A DNA stretch of 64,000 nucleotides. It comes from Streptococcus sp. 2342. Its GTDB lineage: Bacteria > Bacillota > Bacilli > Lactobacillales > Streptococcaceae. Location: positions 140,645-204,644 of the forward strand of contig NZ_VMLR01000002.1 in NCBI RefSeq assembly GCF_013276795.1, in the 5' to 3' direction. A model generated the notes under the pieces. The model ran no database searches. It worked only from the letters and a program-made list of their open reading frames with translations, and was not told the DNA's origin. This document shows, piece by piece, positions 1 to 10,615 of the stretch. Position 1 is the first letter of the stretch; each line of letters opens with the position of its first letter. The position numbers were made by a program, and so were the translations under genes.

Positions 1-60
1 AGTGTTTTGAGCAACCTGCGACTAGCTTCCTAGTTTGCTATTTGATTTTCATTGAGTATT
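1..60 (+). repeat. BOX element, partial (boxC end)
   Basis: The first 60 bases match the 3' part of the other BOX copies in this window (gcaacctg..gctagcttcctag..tttgattttcattgagtat). The rest lies outside the window. BOX elements are short non-coding repeats with a modular boxA-boxB-boxC structure, frequent in pneumococcus and S. mitis. Confidence 0.85.
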
Positions 61-84
61 ACTTACTCGCCAACTTTTTTATAC

Positions 85-120
85 AAAAAGAAAAACCGCT
101 ACTCCTAAGAATAGCGGTTT
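85..120 (-). terminator. Rho-independent terminator of rplJ-rplL
   Basis: Read on the minus strand, aaaccgcta pairs with tagcggttt around a short loop and is followed by a T-rich run. It lies about 35 bp after the rplL stop codon. Confidence 0.85.
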
Positions 121-155
121 AATCATGTTTTTAAGCTATTAATGTAGTCGCTCTC

Positions 156-524
156 TTATTTAAGAGTAACTGAAGCTCCAGCTTCTTCCAATTTAGCTTT
201 GATTTCTTCAGCTTCTGCAGTTGCAACGCCTTCTTTAACAAGTGCTGGTGCACCGTCAACAAGTTCTTTAGCTTCTTTAAGACCAAGACCTGTGATTTCA
301 CGTACAACTTTGATAACGCCAACTTTTTTGTCGCCTGCAGATGTCAATTCAACGTCGAATGAATCTTTAGCAGCACCAGCGTCAGCAGCACCAGCTGCAG
401 CAACAGCTACAGGAGCAGCTGCAGTTACACCAAATTCTTCTTCGATAGCTTTTACAAGGTCGTTCAATTCAAGGATTGAAGCTTCTTTAATTTCAGCAAT
501 AATGTTTTCAATGTTCAATGCCAT
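156..524 (-). CDS. rplL: 50S ribosomal protein L7/L12
   Basis: L7/L12 forms the multicopy stalk of the large ribosomal subunit and recruits translation GTPases. The 122-residue product has the usual layout: an N-terminal dimerisation helix ([16 protein letters not shown]), an Ala/Gly-rich hinge near residues 35-55, and a C-terminal domain with the [12 protein letters not shown] motif. A longer reading adds five residues (MEEIT), but that start overlaps the GGAGG ribosome-binding site, so the ATG at 524 was chosen. It follows rplJ by 74 bp, shares its leader, and ends at a clear terminator. Identity is certain. Confidence 0.97.
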   Translation of the reverse strand: MALNIENIIAEIKEASILELNDLVKAIEEEFGVTAAAPVAVAAAGAADAGAAKDSFDVELTSAGDKKVGVIKVVREITGLGLKEAKELVDGAPALVKEGVATAEAEEIKAKLEEAGASVTLK

Positions 525-598
525 TGTTATTTCCTCCAAATATGTTTTTAAATTTATAATAGATTTTTCGTAGCTAGGCTACGATGCGTAGCTTAAGA

Positions 599-1099
599 TT
601 AAGCTGCGTCTTCTTTGCTTTCTGCAACCGCTTTGACTGCAAGAGCAACGTTGCGCACTGGCGCTTGAAGTACAGAAAGGAGCATAGAAAGAAGTCCTTC
701 GCGATTTGGAAGAGTTGCTAGAGCAAGAATCTCTTCTTTAGATGCGACAGCGCCTTCGATTGCACCACCTTTGATTTCAAGTGCTTCAGCGTTTTTAGAA
801 AAGTCGTTCAAGATTTTCGCTGGTGCGATAACATCTTCGTTAGAAAATGCTACTGCAGATGGTCCAACAAATACAGATGCAAGATCTTCAAGACCAGCTT
901 TTTCAGCTGCACGACGCAAGATTGAGTTTTTAATAACTTTGTACTCAACTTCGCTTCCACGAAGCTCACGACGAAGAACTGTATCTTGCTCAACTGTCAA
1001 ACCACGAGCGTCAACAACGACGATAGATGCAGCAGCTTTCATTTTTTCAGCTACTACGTCAACTAGTTCCGCTTTTTTAGCAATAATTGCTTCACTCAT
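599..1099 (-). CDS. rplJ: 50S ribosomal protein L10
   Basis: L10 anchors the L7/L12 dimers to 23S rRNA and represses its own operon by binding the mRNA leader. The product has 166 residues, starts [16 protein letters not shown] and ends in an Ala/Lys-rich L12-binding helix. A GTG four codons upstream overlaps the GGAGGTG ribosome-binding site, so the ATG at 1099 is the better start. The gene is first in the rplJ-rplL operon, downstream of an L10-type leader and a strong promoter. Identity is certain. Confidence 0.97.
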
Positions 1100-1119
1100 T
1101 AGTGTGTTCACCTCCGTAA

Positions 1120-1275
1120 TTATTTTGCTTGGGGAAATTTTTCAAAAGAAAAACGCGCCCAAACCTAGACACGAAAGTACAATACGCTTCTTTTTACATG
1201 ATACGTTTTGTCCTCGGTAGGATCCTTATGAGTCGAACTCCCCTACTGTCTTAGGCAGTTTTTTCAAACCGTATA
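1120..1275 (-). promoter_or_regulatory. L10 leader (r-protein autoregulatory 5' UTR)
   Basis: The roughly 150-nt transcribed spacer before rplJ is GC-richer than its surroundings. It contains the paired core gtaggggagttcgac / aggatcctacc, which resembles the Firmicutes L10 leader (L10-L12 complex binding site). The position, directly between the promoter and rplJ, is as expected. The family call is from recognition, not a covariance search. Confidence 0.8.
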
Positions 1276-1277
1276 TA

Positions 1278-1306
1278 AGTATAGCATAGTCAAAAAAAGA
1301 ATGCAA
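1278..1306 (-). promoter_or_regulatory. rplJ-rplL promoter
   Basis: On the minus strand, -35 TTGCAT (1301-1306), a 17-bp spacer and -10 TATACT (1278-1283) precede the L10 leader. Confidence 0.75.
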
Positions 1307-1342
1307 GATTTTTGCAAACTTTTTTTAAACTTTTTCGTGACG

Positions 1343-1539
1343 TAACTTCTCAAAGTAACTTCCACCTCTCTCCCAAAACTGGAAGTTAGTCTCAGACGAC
1401 GAATGATGCTTAAATTAAGTCTGAGACTTTTCGGACCTCATTTCTAACTCAAACATCTCACACTTAATTCCACCATAAAAATCCGTTTTAGACTAATTTC
1501 CACTTCGGCAAGTCAAGTGGAAGTTACTTTGAAAAGTTA
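1343..1539. repeat. RUP-like palindromic repeat, copy A
   Basis: The 197-bp element has terminal inverted repeats: taacttctcaaagtaac at 1343 and the complement of gttactttgaaaagtta ending at 1539. Inside are two palindromes, agtctcagac/gtctgagact (1388-1428) and ttccactt/aagtggaa (1498-1522). Its left 57 bp recur at 47394, and its right 56 bp recur inverted at 15532. It is probably a non-autonomous RUP-type element or a compound of two. The name is tentative because the length exceeds a standard RUP. Confidence 0.65.
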
Positions 1540-1637
1540 GCAACTAGCAGAATTAGCGAGAAATCTTAGTTTTTTTCTAGTCAAGTTGGCCTCCTTTATG
1601 GTAAAATAGTAACGATAAGAAATGAAGGAGAATCAAA

Positions 1638-1868
1638 ATGGAATCACATTTGGTTAGAATCATCAACCGCCTTGAAGCAATGGCAAACGATGGCGGAAAT
1701 TTAAAACGTAATTTTGAACGCGAAGGAGTTGTTGTTGCAGAAGTTGCGTACAGCCACGACGAAGAAAACGGCTCAATCTTTACCCTTCGTGATGTAGAAG
1801 CTCGCGAAACATATACTTTTGACAGCATTGACTTAATTGCAATGGAGATTTACGAACTCCTCTACTAA
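1638..1868 (+). CDS. YkuJ-family (DUF1797) small protein
   Basis: A 76-residue acidic soluble protein, MESHLVRIINRLEAM at the start and a conserved F-D-S-I-D-L-I-x-M-E-I-Y-E-L-L end. The size and this C-terminal pattern match the YkuJ family of Firmicutes, whose biochemical role is unknown. It has a GAAGGAG ribosome-binding site 7 bp before the ATG and its own hairpin terminator, so it is probably monocistronic. A TAAAAT -10 lies about 20 bp upstream of the ribosome-binding site. The antisense reading over the same bases is a shadow. Confidence 0.85.
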   Translation: MESHLVRIINRLEAMANDGGNLKRNFEREGVVVAEVAYSHDEENGSIFTLRDVEARETYTFDSIDLIAMEIYELLY

Positions 1869-1904
1869 TCTAAAACAAGCTGGGATTGTCCCTGCATGTC
1901 TAAC

Positions 1905-1940
1905 CAAAATCCTTTTTGTCTCACAAATAGGATTTTTTTA
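1905..1940 (+). terminator. Terminator after the ykuJ-like gene
   Basis: aaaatcct pairs with aggatttt across a loop of about 15 nt and is followed by a T-run (gattttttta). Confidence 0.75.
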
Positions 1941-1999
1941 TAGTCCAAATTCACAAAGATCTTCATTGTAACAACTTCTCAAAGCTGCAATCTTTTTAC

Positions 2000-2070
2000 T
2001 TGCTTTACACCCCAATCCTGTTATAATGAGAGTATAGAATTTGACTATTTTTGACCTTTAAACAGGTCAA
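2000..2070 (+). promoter_or_regulatory. clpE promoter with CtsR operator
   Basis: A TATAAT -10 (2022-2027) with TTGCTT 16 bp upstream is followed by tttgactatttttgacc (2040-2056). This is the reverse complement of GGTCAAAAATAGTCAAA, very close to the CtsR heptad repeat. An inverted GGTCAA at 2065-2070 adds a third half-site. The operator overlaps the start of transcription, as expected for repression by CtsR and heat-shock induction. Confidence 0.85.
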
Positions 2071-2096
2071 GCTAAAGAAAGAAATGAGGTAGATGT

Positions 2097-4355
2097 ATGC
2101 TTTGTCAAAACTGTAAAATCAATGACTCAACAATTCATCTTTATACCAATCTTAATGGAAAGCAAAAACAAATTGACCTCTGTCAAAACTGCTATAAGAT
2201 TATCAAAACAGATCCTAACAATAGCCTCTTCAAAGGTATGACGGATCTGAACAATCGTGACTTTGATCCCTTTGGTGATTTCTTCAATGATCTAAACAAT
2301 TTCAGACCTTCTAACAACACTCCTCCTATTCCCCCAACCCAATCAGGTGGAGGTTACGGTGGAAACGGCGGTTATGGTTCCCAAAATCGTGGATCCACTC
2401 AAACTCCGCCACCTAGCCAAGAAAAAGGGCTGCTGGAAGAATTTGGTATCAACGTAACTGAGATTGCCCGTCGTGGAGACATTGATCCCGTTATTGGGCG
2501 CGACGATGAGATTATCCGTGTCATCGAGATTCTCAATCGTAGAACCAAGAATAATCCTGTTCTTATCGGTGAACCTGGTGTCGGAAAAACGGCCGTTGTC
2601 GAAGGCCTAGCTCAGAAAATCGTTGATGGCGATGTTCCACATAAACTCCAAGGTAAACAAGTCATCCGTCTGGATGTGGTTAGCTTAGTTCAAGGAACGG
2701 GTATTCGTGGACAATTTGAAGAACGCATGCAAAAACTCATGGAAGAAATTCGCAAACGTGAGGACATCATCCTCTTTATCGATGAAATCCATGAAATTGT
2801 CGGTGCTGGTTCTGCAGGCGATGGCAATATGGATGCAGGAAATATCCTCAAGCCAGCCCTTGCTCGTGGGGAACTGCAACTGGTCGGCGCTACTACTCTC
2901 AATGAATACCGTATCATTGAAAAGGATGCTGCCCTAGAGCGTCGTATGCAGCCTGTCAAAGTCGACGAACCAACGGTGGACGAAACAATCATTATCCTCA
3001 AAGGAATTCAAAAGAAATACGAAGACTACCACCATGTTCAGTATACCGATGCTGCAATTGAAGCAGCTGCAACTCTTTCCAATCGTTACATCCAAGATCG
3101 CTTCTTACCTGACAAGGCCATTGACCTCCTAGATGAAGCTGGTTCCAAGATGAATTTGACCTTGAATTTTGTAGACCCTAAAGTCATTGATCAGCGCTTG
3201 ATTGAGGCTGAAAATCTCAAATCTCAAGCTACACGGGAGGAAGATTTTGAGAAGGCCGCCTATTTCCGCGATCAGATTGCCAAATATAAGGAAATGCAAA
3301 AGAAAAAGGTCACAGACCAAGATACTCCTATCATCAGTGAGAAAACCATTGAGCACATTATCGAGCAGAAAACCAATATCCCTGTTGGCGATTTGAAAGA
3401 GAAAGAACAATCTCAACTCATCCATCTAGCCGAAGATCTCAAGTCTCATGTTATTGGGCAGGATGATGCAGTCGATAAGATTGCCAAGGCTATTCGCCGG
3501 AATCGTGTCGGACTTGGTACCCCTAACCGCCCAATTGGAAGCTTCCTCTTTGTCGGACCAACTGGTGTCGGTAAGACAGAACTTTCCAAACAACTAGCTA
3601 TCGAACTCTTTGGTTCTGCTGACAGCATGATTCGCTTTGACATGAGTGAATACATGGAAAAACACAGCGTAGCTAAGTTGGTCGGCGCCCCTCCAGGTTA
3701 TGTTGGCTACGATGAGGCTGGGCAATTAACTGAAAAAATCCGTCGTAATCCCTACTCTCTTATTCTCCTGGATGAAGTGGAAAAAGCCCATCCTGATGTT
3801 ATGCACATGTTCCTTCAGGTCTTAGACGATGGTCGTTTGACAGATGGGCAAGGACGTACCGTTAGCTTCAAGGACACAATCATCATCATGACTTCAAATG
3901 CAGGTACAGGTAAGGCCGAAGCCAGCGTTGGTTTTGGGGCAGCTCGCGAAGGACGTACCAACTCTGTTCTCGGTGAACTCGGTAACTTCTTTAGCCCAGA
4001 GTTTATGAACCGTTTTGATGGCATTATCGAGTTCAAATCTCTCAGCAAGGATAATCTCCTTCAGATTGTCGAGCTCATGCTAGCAGATGTTAACAAGCGC
4101 CTCTCTAGCAACAATATCCATCTCGATGTGACAGACAAGGTCAAGGAAAAATTGGTTGACCTCGGTTATGATCCAAAAATGGGAGCACGCCCACTTCGCC
4201 GCACTATTCAAGACTATATTGAGGACGCAATCACTGATTACTACCTTGAAAATCCAAGCGAAAAAGACCTCAAGGCAGTTATGACCAGCAAGGGCAACAT
4301 TCAAATCAAATCTGCCAAAAAAGCTGAAGTAAAAACTTCTGAAAAAGAAGTATAA
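2097..4355 (+). CDS. clpE: ATP-dependent Clp protease ATP-binding subunit ClpE
   Basis: ClpE is a cytosolic Hsp100 unfoldase that feeds misfolded proteins to ClpP. The 752-residue product has the ClpE hallmark N-terminal zinc finger (C3, C6, C29, C32), a Gly/Pro-rich linker (about 75-110), AAA+ module 1 with Walker A GEPGVGKT at 158-165, a UVR-like middle segment ([18 protein letters not shown]), and AAA+ module 2 with GPTGVGKT at 487-494. The ATG at 2097 follows GAGGT by 6 bp. CtsR sites upstream indicate stress control. The unusual plus-strand position between minus-strand rplJ and ezrA fits the rearranged context. Confidence 0.96.
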   Translation: MLCQNCKINDSTIHLYTNLNGKQKQIDLCQNCYKIIKTDPNNSLFKGMTDLNNRDFDPFGDFFNDLNNFRPSNNTPPIPPTQSGGGYGGNGGYGSQNRGSTQTPPPSQEKGLLEEFGINVTEIARRGDIDPVIGRDDEIIRVIEILNRRTKNNPVLIGEPGVGKTAVVEGLAQKIVDGDVPHKLQGKQVIRLDVVSLVQGTGIRGQFEERMQKLMEEIRKREDIILFIDEIHEIVGAGSAGDGNMDAGNILKPALARGELQLVGATTLNEYRIIEKDAALERRMQPVKVDEPTVDETIIILKGIQKKYEDYHHVQYTDAAIEAAATLSNRYIQDRFLPDKAIDLLDEAGSKMNLTLNFVDPKVIDQRLIEAENLKSQATREEDFEKAAYFRDQIAKYKEMQKKKVTDQDTPIISEKTIEHIIEQKTNIPVGDLKEKEQSQLIHLAEDLKSHVIGQDDAVDKIAKAIRRNRVGLGTPNRPIGSFLFVGPTGVGKTELSKQLAIELFGSADSMIRFDMSEYMEKHSVAKLVGAPPGYVGYDEAGQLTEKIRRNPYSLILLDEVEKAHPDVMHMFLQVLDDGRLTDGQGRTVSFKDTIIIMTSNAGTGKAEASVGFGAAREGRTNSVLGELGNFFSPEFMNRFDGIIEFKSLSKDNLLQIVELMLADVNKRLSSNNIHLDVTDKVKEKLVDLGYDPKMGARPLRRTIQDYIEDAITDYYLENPSEKDLKAVMTSKGNIQIKSAKKAEVKTSEKEV

Positions 4356-4365
4356 ATCCTATAGA

Positions 4366-4403
4366 AAAGGAGTAGAAAATGAAAATTTTCTGCTCTTTTT
4401 TAC
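4366..4403 (+). terminator. clpE terminator
   Basis: agtagaaaat pairs with attttctgct (one G-T pair) around a 4-nt loop and is followed by a run of T residues just after the clpE stop. Confidence 0.75.
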
Positions 4404-4421
4404 TAAAATAACTATAAGTTC

Positions 4422-4450
4422 TTGACAGCTTGCCCTTTGTCCATTATGAT
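4422..4450 (+). promoter_or_regulatory. Promoter of the Nudix gene
   Basis: TTGACA (4422-4427), 17 bp, TATGAT (4445-4450). A TTG at 4422 that could extend the downstream reading frame lies inside this -35 box, so it cannot be the start codon. Confidence 0.85.
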
Positions 4451-4484
4451 AATAATAACGATACTAGATAATGAGGAAAATGCA

Positions 4485-4937
4485 ATGGCAAACCCAACTT
4501 TCGGAGAAAAAAAAGCGAATACAGACTATGTTTCACGTTACGGTGTATATGCAGTTATTCCAGACGCTGAACAAAAACAAATAGTTTTAGTTCAAGCTCC
4601 TAATGGTGCTTGGTTCTTACCGGGTGGCGAAATTGAATCAGGTGAAAATCATCAGGAAGCCCTAAAGCGTGAATTGATTGAAGAGCTTGGTTTCACAGCT
4701 GAAATTGGTACTTATTACGGACAAGCTGACGAATATTTCTACTCTCGTCATCGTGACACCTACTACTACAATCCTGCCTACCTCTATGAAGCGACTTCTT
4801 TCAAAGAAGTTCAAAAACCACTAGAAGACTTTAATCATATTGCTTGGTTCCCTATTGACGAGGCTATTGAAAATCTCAAACGTGGTAGTCATAAATGGGC
4901 CATCCAATCTTGGAAAAAACAGCATAAGATTGACTAA
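4485..4937 (+). CDS. Nudix hydrolase (MutT family)
   Basis: Nudix enzymes hydrolyse nucleoside diphosphates linked to another moiety. The 150-residue product carries a full Nudix box, GGEIESGENHQEALKRELIE then ELGF (G-x5-E-x7-REL-x-EE-x-G), which binds the catalytic metal. The start MANPTFGEKK at 4485 has GAGGA 7 bp upstream; the longer reading would begin in the promoter. The substrate cannot be told from sequence. The stop codon overlaps the first base of a BOX element. Probably monocistronic. Confidence 0.88.
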   Translation: MANPTFGEKKANTDYVSRYGVYAVIPDAEQKQIVLVQAPNGAWFLPGGEIESGENHQEALKRELIEELGFTAEIGTYYGQADEYFYSRHRDTYYYNPAYLYEATSFKEVQKPLEDFNHIAWFPIDEAIENLKRGSHKWAIQSWKKQHKID

Positions 4938-5087
4938 TACTCTTCGAAAATCTCTTCAAACTACGTCAGCGTCGCCTTACCTTAGATATGGTCACTGACT
5001 TCGTCAGTCTTATCTACAGTCTCAAAACTGTGTTTTGAGCAACCCGCGGCTAGCTTCCTAGTTTGCTCTTTGATTTTCATTGAGTAT
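4937..5087 (+). repeat. BOX element (A-B-C)
   Basis: Starts atactcttcgaaaatctc and ends ttttcattgagtat. It contains the boxA part with gtcagcgtcgcctta, one boxB module (actgacttcgtcagt palindrome) and boxC. It begins at the last base of the Nudix stop codon and ends 28 bp before the -10 of the next gene. Confidence 0.92.
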
Positions 5088-5112
5088 AAATCAAGCGACT
5101 TTATTCAAAAAG

Positions 5113-5121
5113 TGCTATAAT
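5113..5121 (+). promoter_or_regulatory. Extended -10 promoter of the DUF1827 gene
   Basis: TGCTATAAT is an extended -10 element (TGnTATAAT) 26 bp before the ATG at 5148. No good -35 box is present. The promoter lies immediately after the BOX repeat. Confidence 0.65.
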
Positions 5122-5147
5122 AGAATTAGAAAATCGGAGGAAATATT

Positions 5148-5447
5148 ATGAAGCTTATCAATACGACAAACTCACACTCGCAACTTGTAAAAAGTCAGCT
5201 AGAAAGTACCGATGCAACCCTTGTTGAGGTTTATTCTGCAGGGAATACAGATGTTATTTTTACCCAAGCTCCGCTTCACTATGAAATCCTCATCTCAAAT
5301 AAACACCGTGCTATTCGTGAGCCTGAAATCGAAACCATTCAAGAATTTTTCTTGAAACGTAAAATTGATAAGGAATCTATTGATGAGGCCAATATCAAGA
5401 CACTCTACTCAGAAAAATTGATTGGAATTTCAATTCCAATCAAATAA
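5148..5447 (+). CDS. DUF1827 family protein
   Basis: A 99-residue soluble protein of unknown function that I recognise as the lactic-acid-bacterial DUF1827 family. It starts MKLINTTNSHSQLVKSQ, has no signal or membrane segment and ends in a short hydrophobic strand (LIGISIPIK). It has a strong CGGAGG ribosome-binding site 8 bp before the ATG, its own extended -10 promoter and its own terminator, so it is monocistronic. Function cannot be inferred from the neighbours. Confidence 0.75.
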   Translation: MKLINTTNSHSQLVKSQLESTDATLVEVYSAGNTDVIFTQAPLHYEILISNKHRAIREPEIETIQEFFLKRKIDKESIDEANIKTLYSEKLIGISIPIK

Positions 5448-5501
5448 AGAACTTGAGTAAAAACTCGATTTGAGAGAAAGTCCAATAAGTCTTTCCATAA
5501 T

Positions 5502-5549
5502 AAAACGCATAGTAGCAAGAGTTCCTAAACCCGCTATTATGCGTTTTTA
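5502..5549 (+). terminator. Terminator after the DUF1827 gene
   Basis: aaaacgcatagtagc pairs imperfectly with gctattatgcgttttt and ends in a T-run. Confidence 0.75.
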
Positions 5550-5583
5550 TCATTTTGAATTCTTTTGCTCATGATATTACTAT

Positions 5584-5632
5584 AGAAAAAGATTTGATTC
5601 TGTTTCTCACACAATCAAATCTTTTTCTTTTA
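5584..5632 (-). terminator. ezrA terminator (bidirectional)
   Basis: agaaaaagatttgatt pairs with aatcaaatctttttct over a 13-nt loop. T-runs flank both sides, so it can terminate ezrA from the right and readthrough from the left. Confidence 0.85.
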
Positions 5633-7360
5633 TTAAAAACGAATCGTTTCACGTGTTTTCTCATATGAGGTAACAAAGCGATTGGTTACACCAGGCTCTG
5701 CCACTTCCAATGCTTGAGAAATCTTGTCAAATGAAGCGTGATAATCAAATTCTTTTTCAAAAATATCTAAAGCTTCGTTAAATGCTTCTTGAATGCGTTC
5801 ATCAAATGAGCGATAGCGGTTAGAATATTGTAATAATTGTTCTGTCAAAGTTGCATATTGTACAATATTATAAGTTTCCGTTTCTAAAGCTTCCATATCA
5901 TTCGTTGCAATTTCAAGAACTCGGGTAACAGATTCAATGTTAATCATTTTTTGTTCTAACTCAACCATTAAATCCTCGGTATTATTGCTTGCCGTAAAGA
6001 ATAACTTCAAGAAAGTTTGTGGAATACCTGGCAGATTGCGTTTTTCCATGTATCGCTTGATAGTATGGAGACGATTGACATAAACATTGGCCTTTTGACG
6101 TGCATTGATATCATCTTTCTCAATTTGTGTCAGGCGCTCACTAACTGAAATTTGCTCATCTTCAATATCTTTTAGTTGAGTTTGTAAATCCTCAAGATTT
6201 TCTTCAAGAATTGAATAAGCTTGGGTTGGTTCTTCTTGATTTGAAGTTACCTCAACAATAGCTGCCTCAAAACTCTCTAATTCTGTCTGAATACGACGAA
6301 CATGGCTTGCAGCTGTCTCAGGAAGTAAATAGGTCTTGCTCAAACGTGCAATATCTTCTCCCAATAAAGTATTATTCTCTTTCATATGTTGAAGGTAAGT
6401 TGGAAGAGTTGCAAGTAGATTTTCCACTACTTTCTGAGCAGCAATTTCTCGAGTAAAAATATCATACAAGGCATTGATTTCCTCTTGTGCCTGTCCATTC
6501 TCATATTCGGCATTATCCAATTCCAACTGACGAATATTCTCTTGGTTTTTCTTGAATGCTTCATAAAGCAAGTGGAAACGCGCTTCAATATCCGTTTCAA
6601 CAAAATGATAATTAGCATCTAAGAGCTTACGATAACCATCTTCTAAATCTTCTAGTTGATCTGGTAGGTCTTTAGATAATGTTGTTACAATTGCTGGTAT
6701 ACGATCAACAATATGTGTCAAAGCCAAGATATGATTTTCAGCATTATCCAAAATCACAGCAGCTTCTACTGGGTCACCCGATGAATTCAAGGTTACAAAT
6801 TGTGAAAATTCAGATTGGATATTTTCTAATTGTTTTTCAATTTCATCCAAGGCTTGACCATACTGTTCTGAATTTTCAGCAACTCTATGCTGAAGTTCCT
6901 CAAATAAATCCAAAGTATGAAGAACACGACCACTATTTTTAGATTCTTGCTTCTCTAAGTCTGCCAAAGCATTGCGAATTTCAGCAATATCTTCTTCAAT
7001 CAAAGTAATTTGACTCTCAATTTGGTCAATTTGATGACTGGCCTTGAGAAAACGAAATGAATGGTTATAGCCTTCTGCTTCAAAGAGATTATTTTCAATA
7101 TCGGCAAAAGAGTTGAGAGATAAATCGACCCATTTTTGATTCCATTCACGGAAAGCCACTTGACTTTGTCCAATCAAGTGCATATTTTTTACAGCTTCTA
7201 CTTCATCATTTACTGGAAGATTGTATAGTTCTTCTTTTCTTTCTTCTAGCGCCTCTAATCTTCCCTCGTTTCGCTTACGTAGAAAGATTGCCACTACATA
7301 AGCCAGAACTAAAATGACTGCAATTGCAACCATTAAATAAATTAGTTGTCCATTAGACAT
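5633..7360 (-). CDS. ezrA: Septation ring formation regulator EzrA
   Basis: EzrA is a membrane-anchored, spectrin-like protein that interacts with FtsZ and helps coordinate septal and peripheral wall synthesis. The 575-residue product has one N-terminal membrane segment (about residues 6-27, LIYLMVAIAVILVLAYVVAI) followed by positively charged RKRN and a long all-helical cytoplasmic part with coiled coils. The start MSNGQLIYLM at 7360 has AAAGGAG 7 bp upstream; an in-frame codon nine residues earlier lacks one. A TATAAT in the ezrA-gyrB spacer suggests its own promoter. The gyrB-ezrA adjacency is usual in streptococci. Confidence 0.95.
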   Translation of the reverse strand: MSNGQLIYLMVAIAVILVLAYVVAIFLRKRNEGRLEALEERKEELYNLPVNDEVEAVKNMHLIGQSQVAFREWNQKWVDLSLNSFADIENNLFEAEGYNHSFRFLKASHQIDQIESQITLIEEDIAEIRNALADLEKQESKNSGRVLHTLDLFEELQHRVAENSEQYGQALDEIEKQLENIQSEFSQFVTLNSSGDPVEAAVILDNAENHILALTHIVDRIPAIVTTLSKDLPDQLEDLEDGYRKLLDANYHFVETDIEARFHLLYEAFKKNQENIRQLELDNAEYENGQAQEEINALYDIFTREIAAQKVVENLLATLPTYLQHMKENNTLLGEDIARLSKTYLLPETAASHVRRIQTELESFEAAIVEVTSNQEEPTQAYSILEENLEDLQTQLKDIEDEQISVSERLTQIEKDDINARQKANVYVNRLHTIKRYMEKRNLPGIPQTFLKLFFTASNNTEDLMVELEQKMINIESVTRVLEIATNDMEALETETYNIVQYATLTEQLLQYSNRYRSFDERIQEAFNEALDIFEKEFDYHASFDKISQALEVAEPGVTNRFVTSYEKTRETIRF

Positions 7361-7441
7361 ATCAAACTCCTTTTTTACTTGAAACAATCGTAATGATTAT
7401 ATCATATTTTTTAGACCAAGGGAACTACTTCTCCCAATTTT

Positions 7442-9966
<2,525 letters not shown>

Positions 9967-9973
9967 ACCCTTC

Positions 9974-9982
9974 ATTATAGCA
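9974..9982 (-). promoter_or_regulatory. Extended -10 promoter, leaderless arrangement (HAD-gyrB)
   Basis: On the minus strand TGCTATAAT (9974-9982) is followed by 7 nt and then the ATG at 9966, so transcription should begin at or next to the start codon. No -35 match and no ribosome-binding site. Confidence 0.65.
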
Positions 9983-10021
9983 TTTTTTTATGAAAAAAGC
10001 GATGATTTCCCTGATTTTTCC

Positions 10022-10050
10022 ACATAAAAAACGAGAGAATAACTCCCGTT
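10022..10050 (-). terminator. Terminator after the DJ-1/PfpI gene
   Basis: Minus strand: aacgggag, short loop, ctctcgtt, followed by TTTTT. It directly follows the stop codon at 10051. Confidence 0.8.
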
Positions 10051-10605
10051 TTACTGATTTTTACCAAAGACATCTCGATAGAGCATTCCTGTTCGTAAAG
10101 TCTCTGCGTCTCCTCCTAGTTGCTCCACCAACTCGTAGGCAAAGGCAAGAGCTGTCGAAGGGCCTCGACTGGTTGTCAACTGACCATCTACCACTACTGT
10201 TTCCTTGACGTAGTGACCATCAAGAATTTGCTCTTGAACGCCGTCATAACAAGTGTACTGCTTGTTTTTCAATACTCCAGCTTGATTGAGGGCAATTGGT
10301 GCCGCACAAATGGCCGCCAGTTTCTTCCCTTCTTGTTCGAAATTTTGCAATTCTTGAATCAAAGCCTGATTATCACGCAAATGTGCAGAACCAGGCATTC
10401 CGCCAGGAAGGACAATCATATCATAGTCTGATAAATCTCCATCAAAGACACGATCTGCTCTTACTTGGATTTCATGCGAACCCGTTACTTGCTTTTCAAA
10501 ACCAACCATATCACAAGTAATATTTGCCCGACGCAAGACATCCACAACTGTCAAAGCTTCAATTTCTTCAAAGCCCTGAGCCAACATAACTGCTACTGTT
10601 ACCAT
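10051..10605 (-). CDS. DJ-1/PfpI (ThiJ) family protein
   Basis: A 184-residue class I glutamine-amidotransferase-like protein. The nucleophile elbow is AAICAAP with Cys100, preceded by the acidic FEEIEA segment (residues 12-17) and the oxyanion LPGGMPG region (66-72). These are DJ-1/YajL hallmarks; members act as stress-related glyoxalases, deglycases or chaperones, and the exact activity here is not assignable. Older annotations call this family thiazole monophosphate biosynthesis, which is probably wrong. It lies 10 bp after rodA and ends at a terminator, so it closes a dinG-rodA-DJ-1 transcription unit. Confidence 0.88.
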   Translation of the reverse strand: MVTVAVMLAQGFEEIEALTVVDVLRRANITCDMVGFEKQVTGSHEIQVRADRVFDGDLSDYDMIVLPGGMPGSAHLRDNQALIQELQNFEQEGKKLAAICAAPIALNQAGVLKNKQYTCYDGVQEQILDGHYVKETVVVDGQLTTSRGPSTALAFAYELVEQLGGDAETLRTGMLYRDVFGKNQ

Positions 10606-10615
10606 GATTTTCTCC

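Noticed and set aside
199..573. Plus-strand open frame across rplL
   Set aside because: Antisense shadow of rplL; no ribosome-binding site, and its Ala/Ser-rich composition is a mirror of the L7/L12 hinge.
771..1220. Plus-strand open frame across rplJ and its leader
   Set aside because: Antisense shadow of a highly expressed gene with biased codons; it also runs through the L10 leader.
4422..4484. 21-residue extension of the Nudix protein
   Set aside because: It starts with the TTG of a consensus TTGACA box and would include the promoter.
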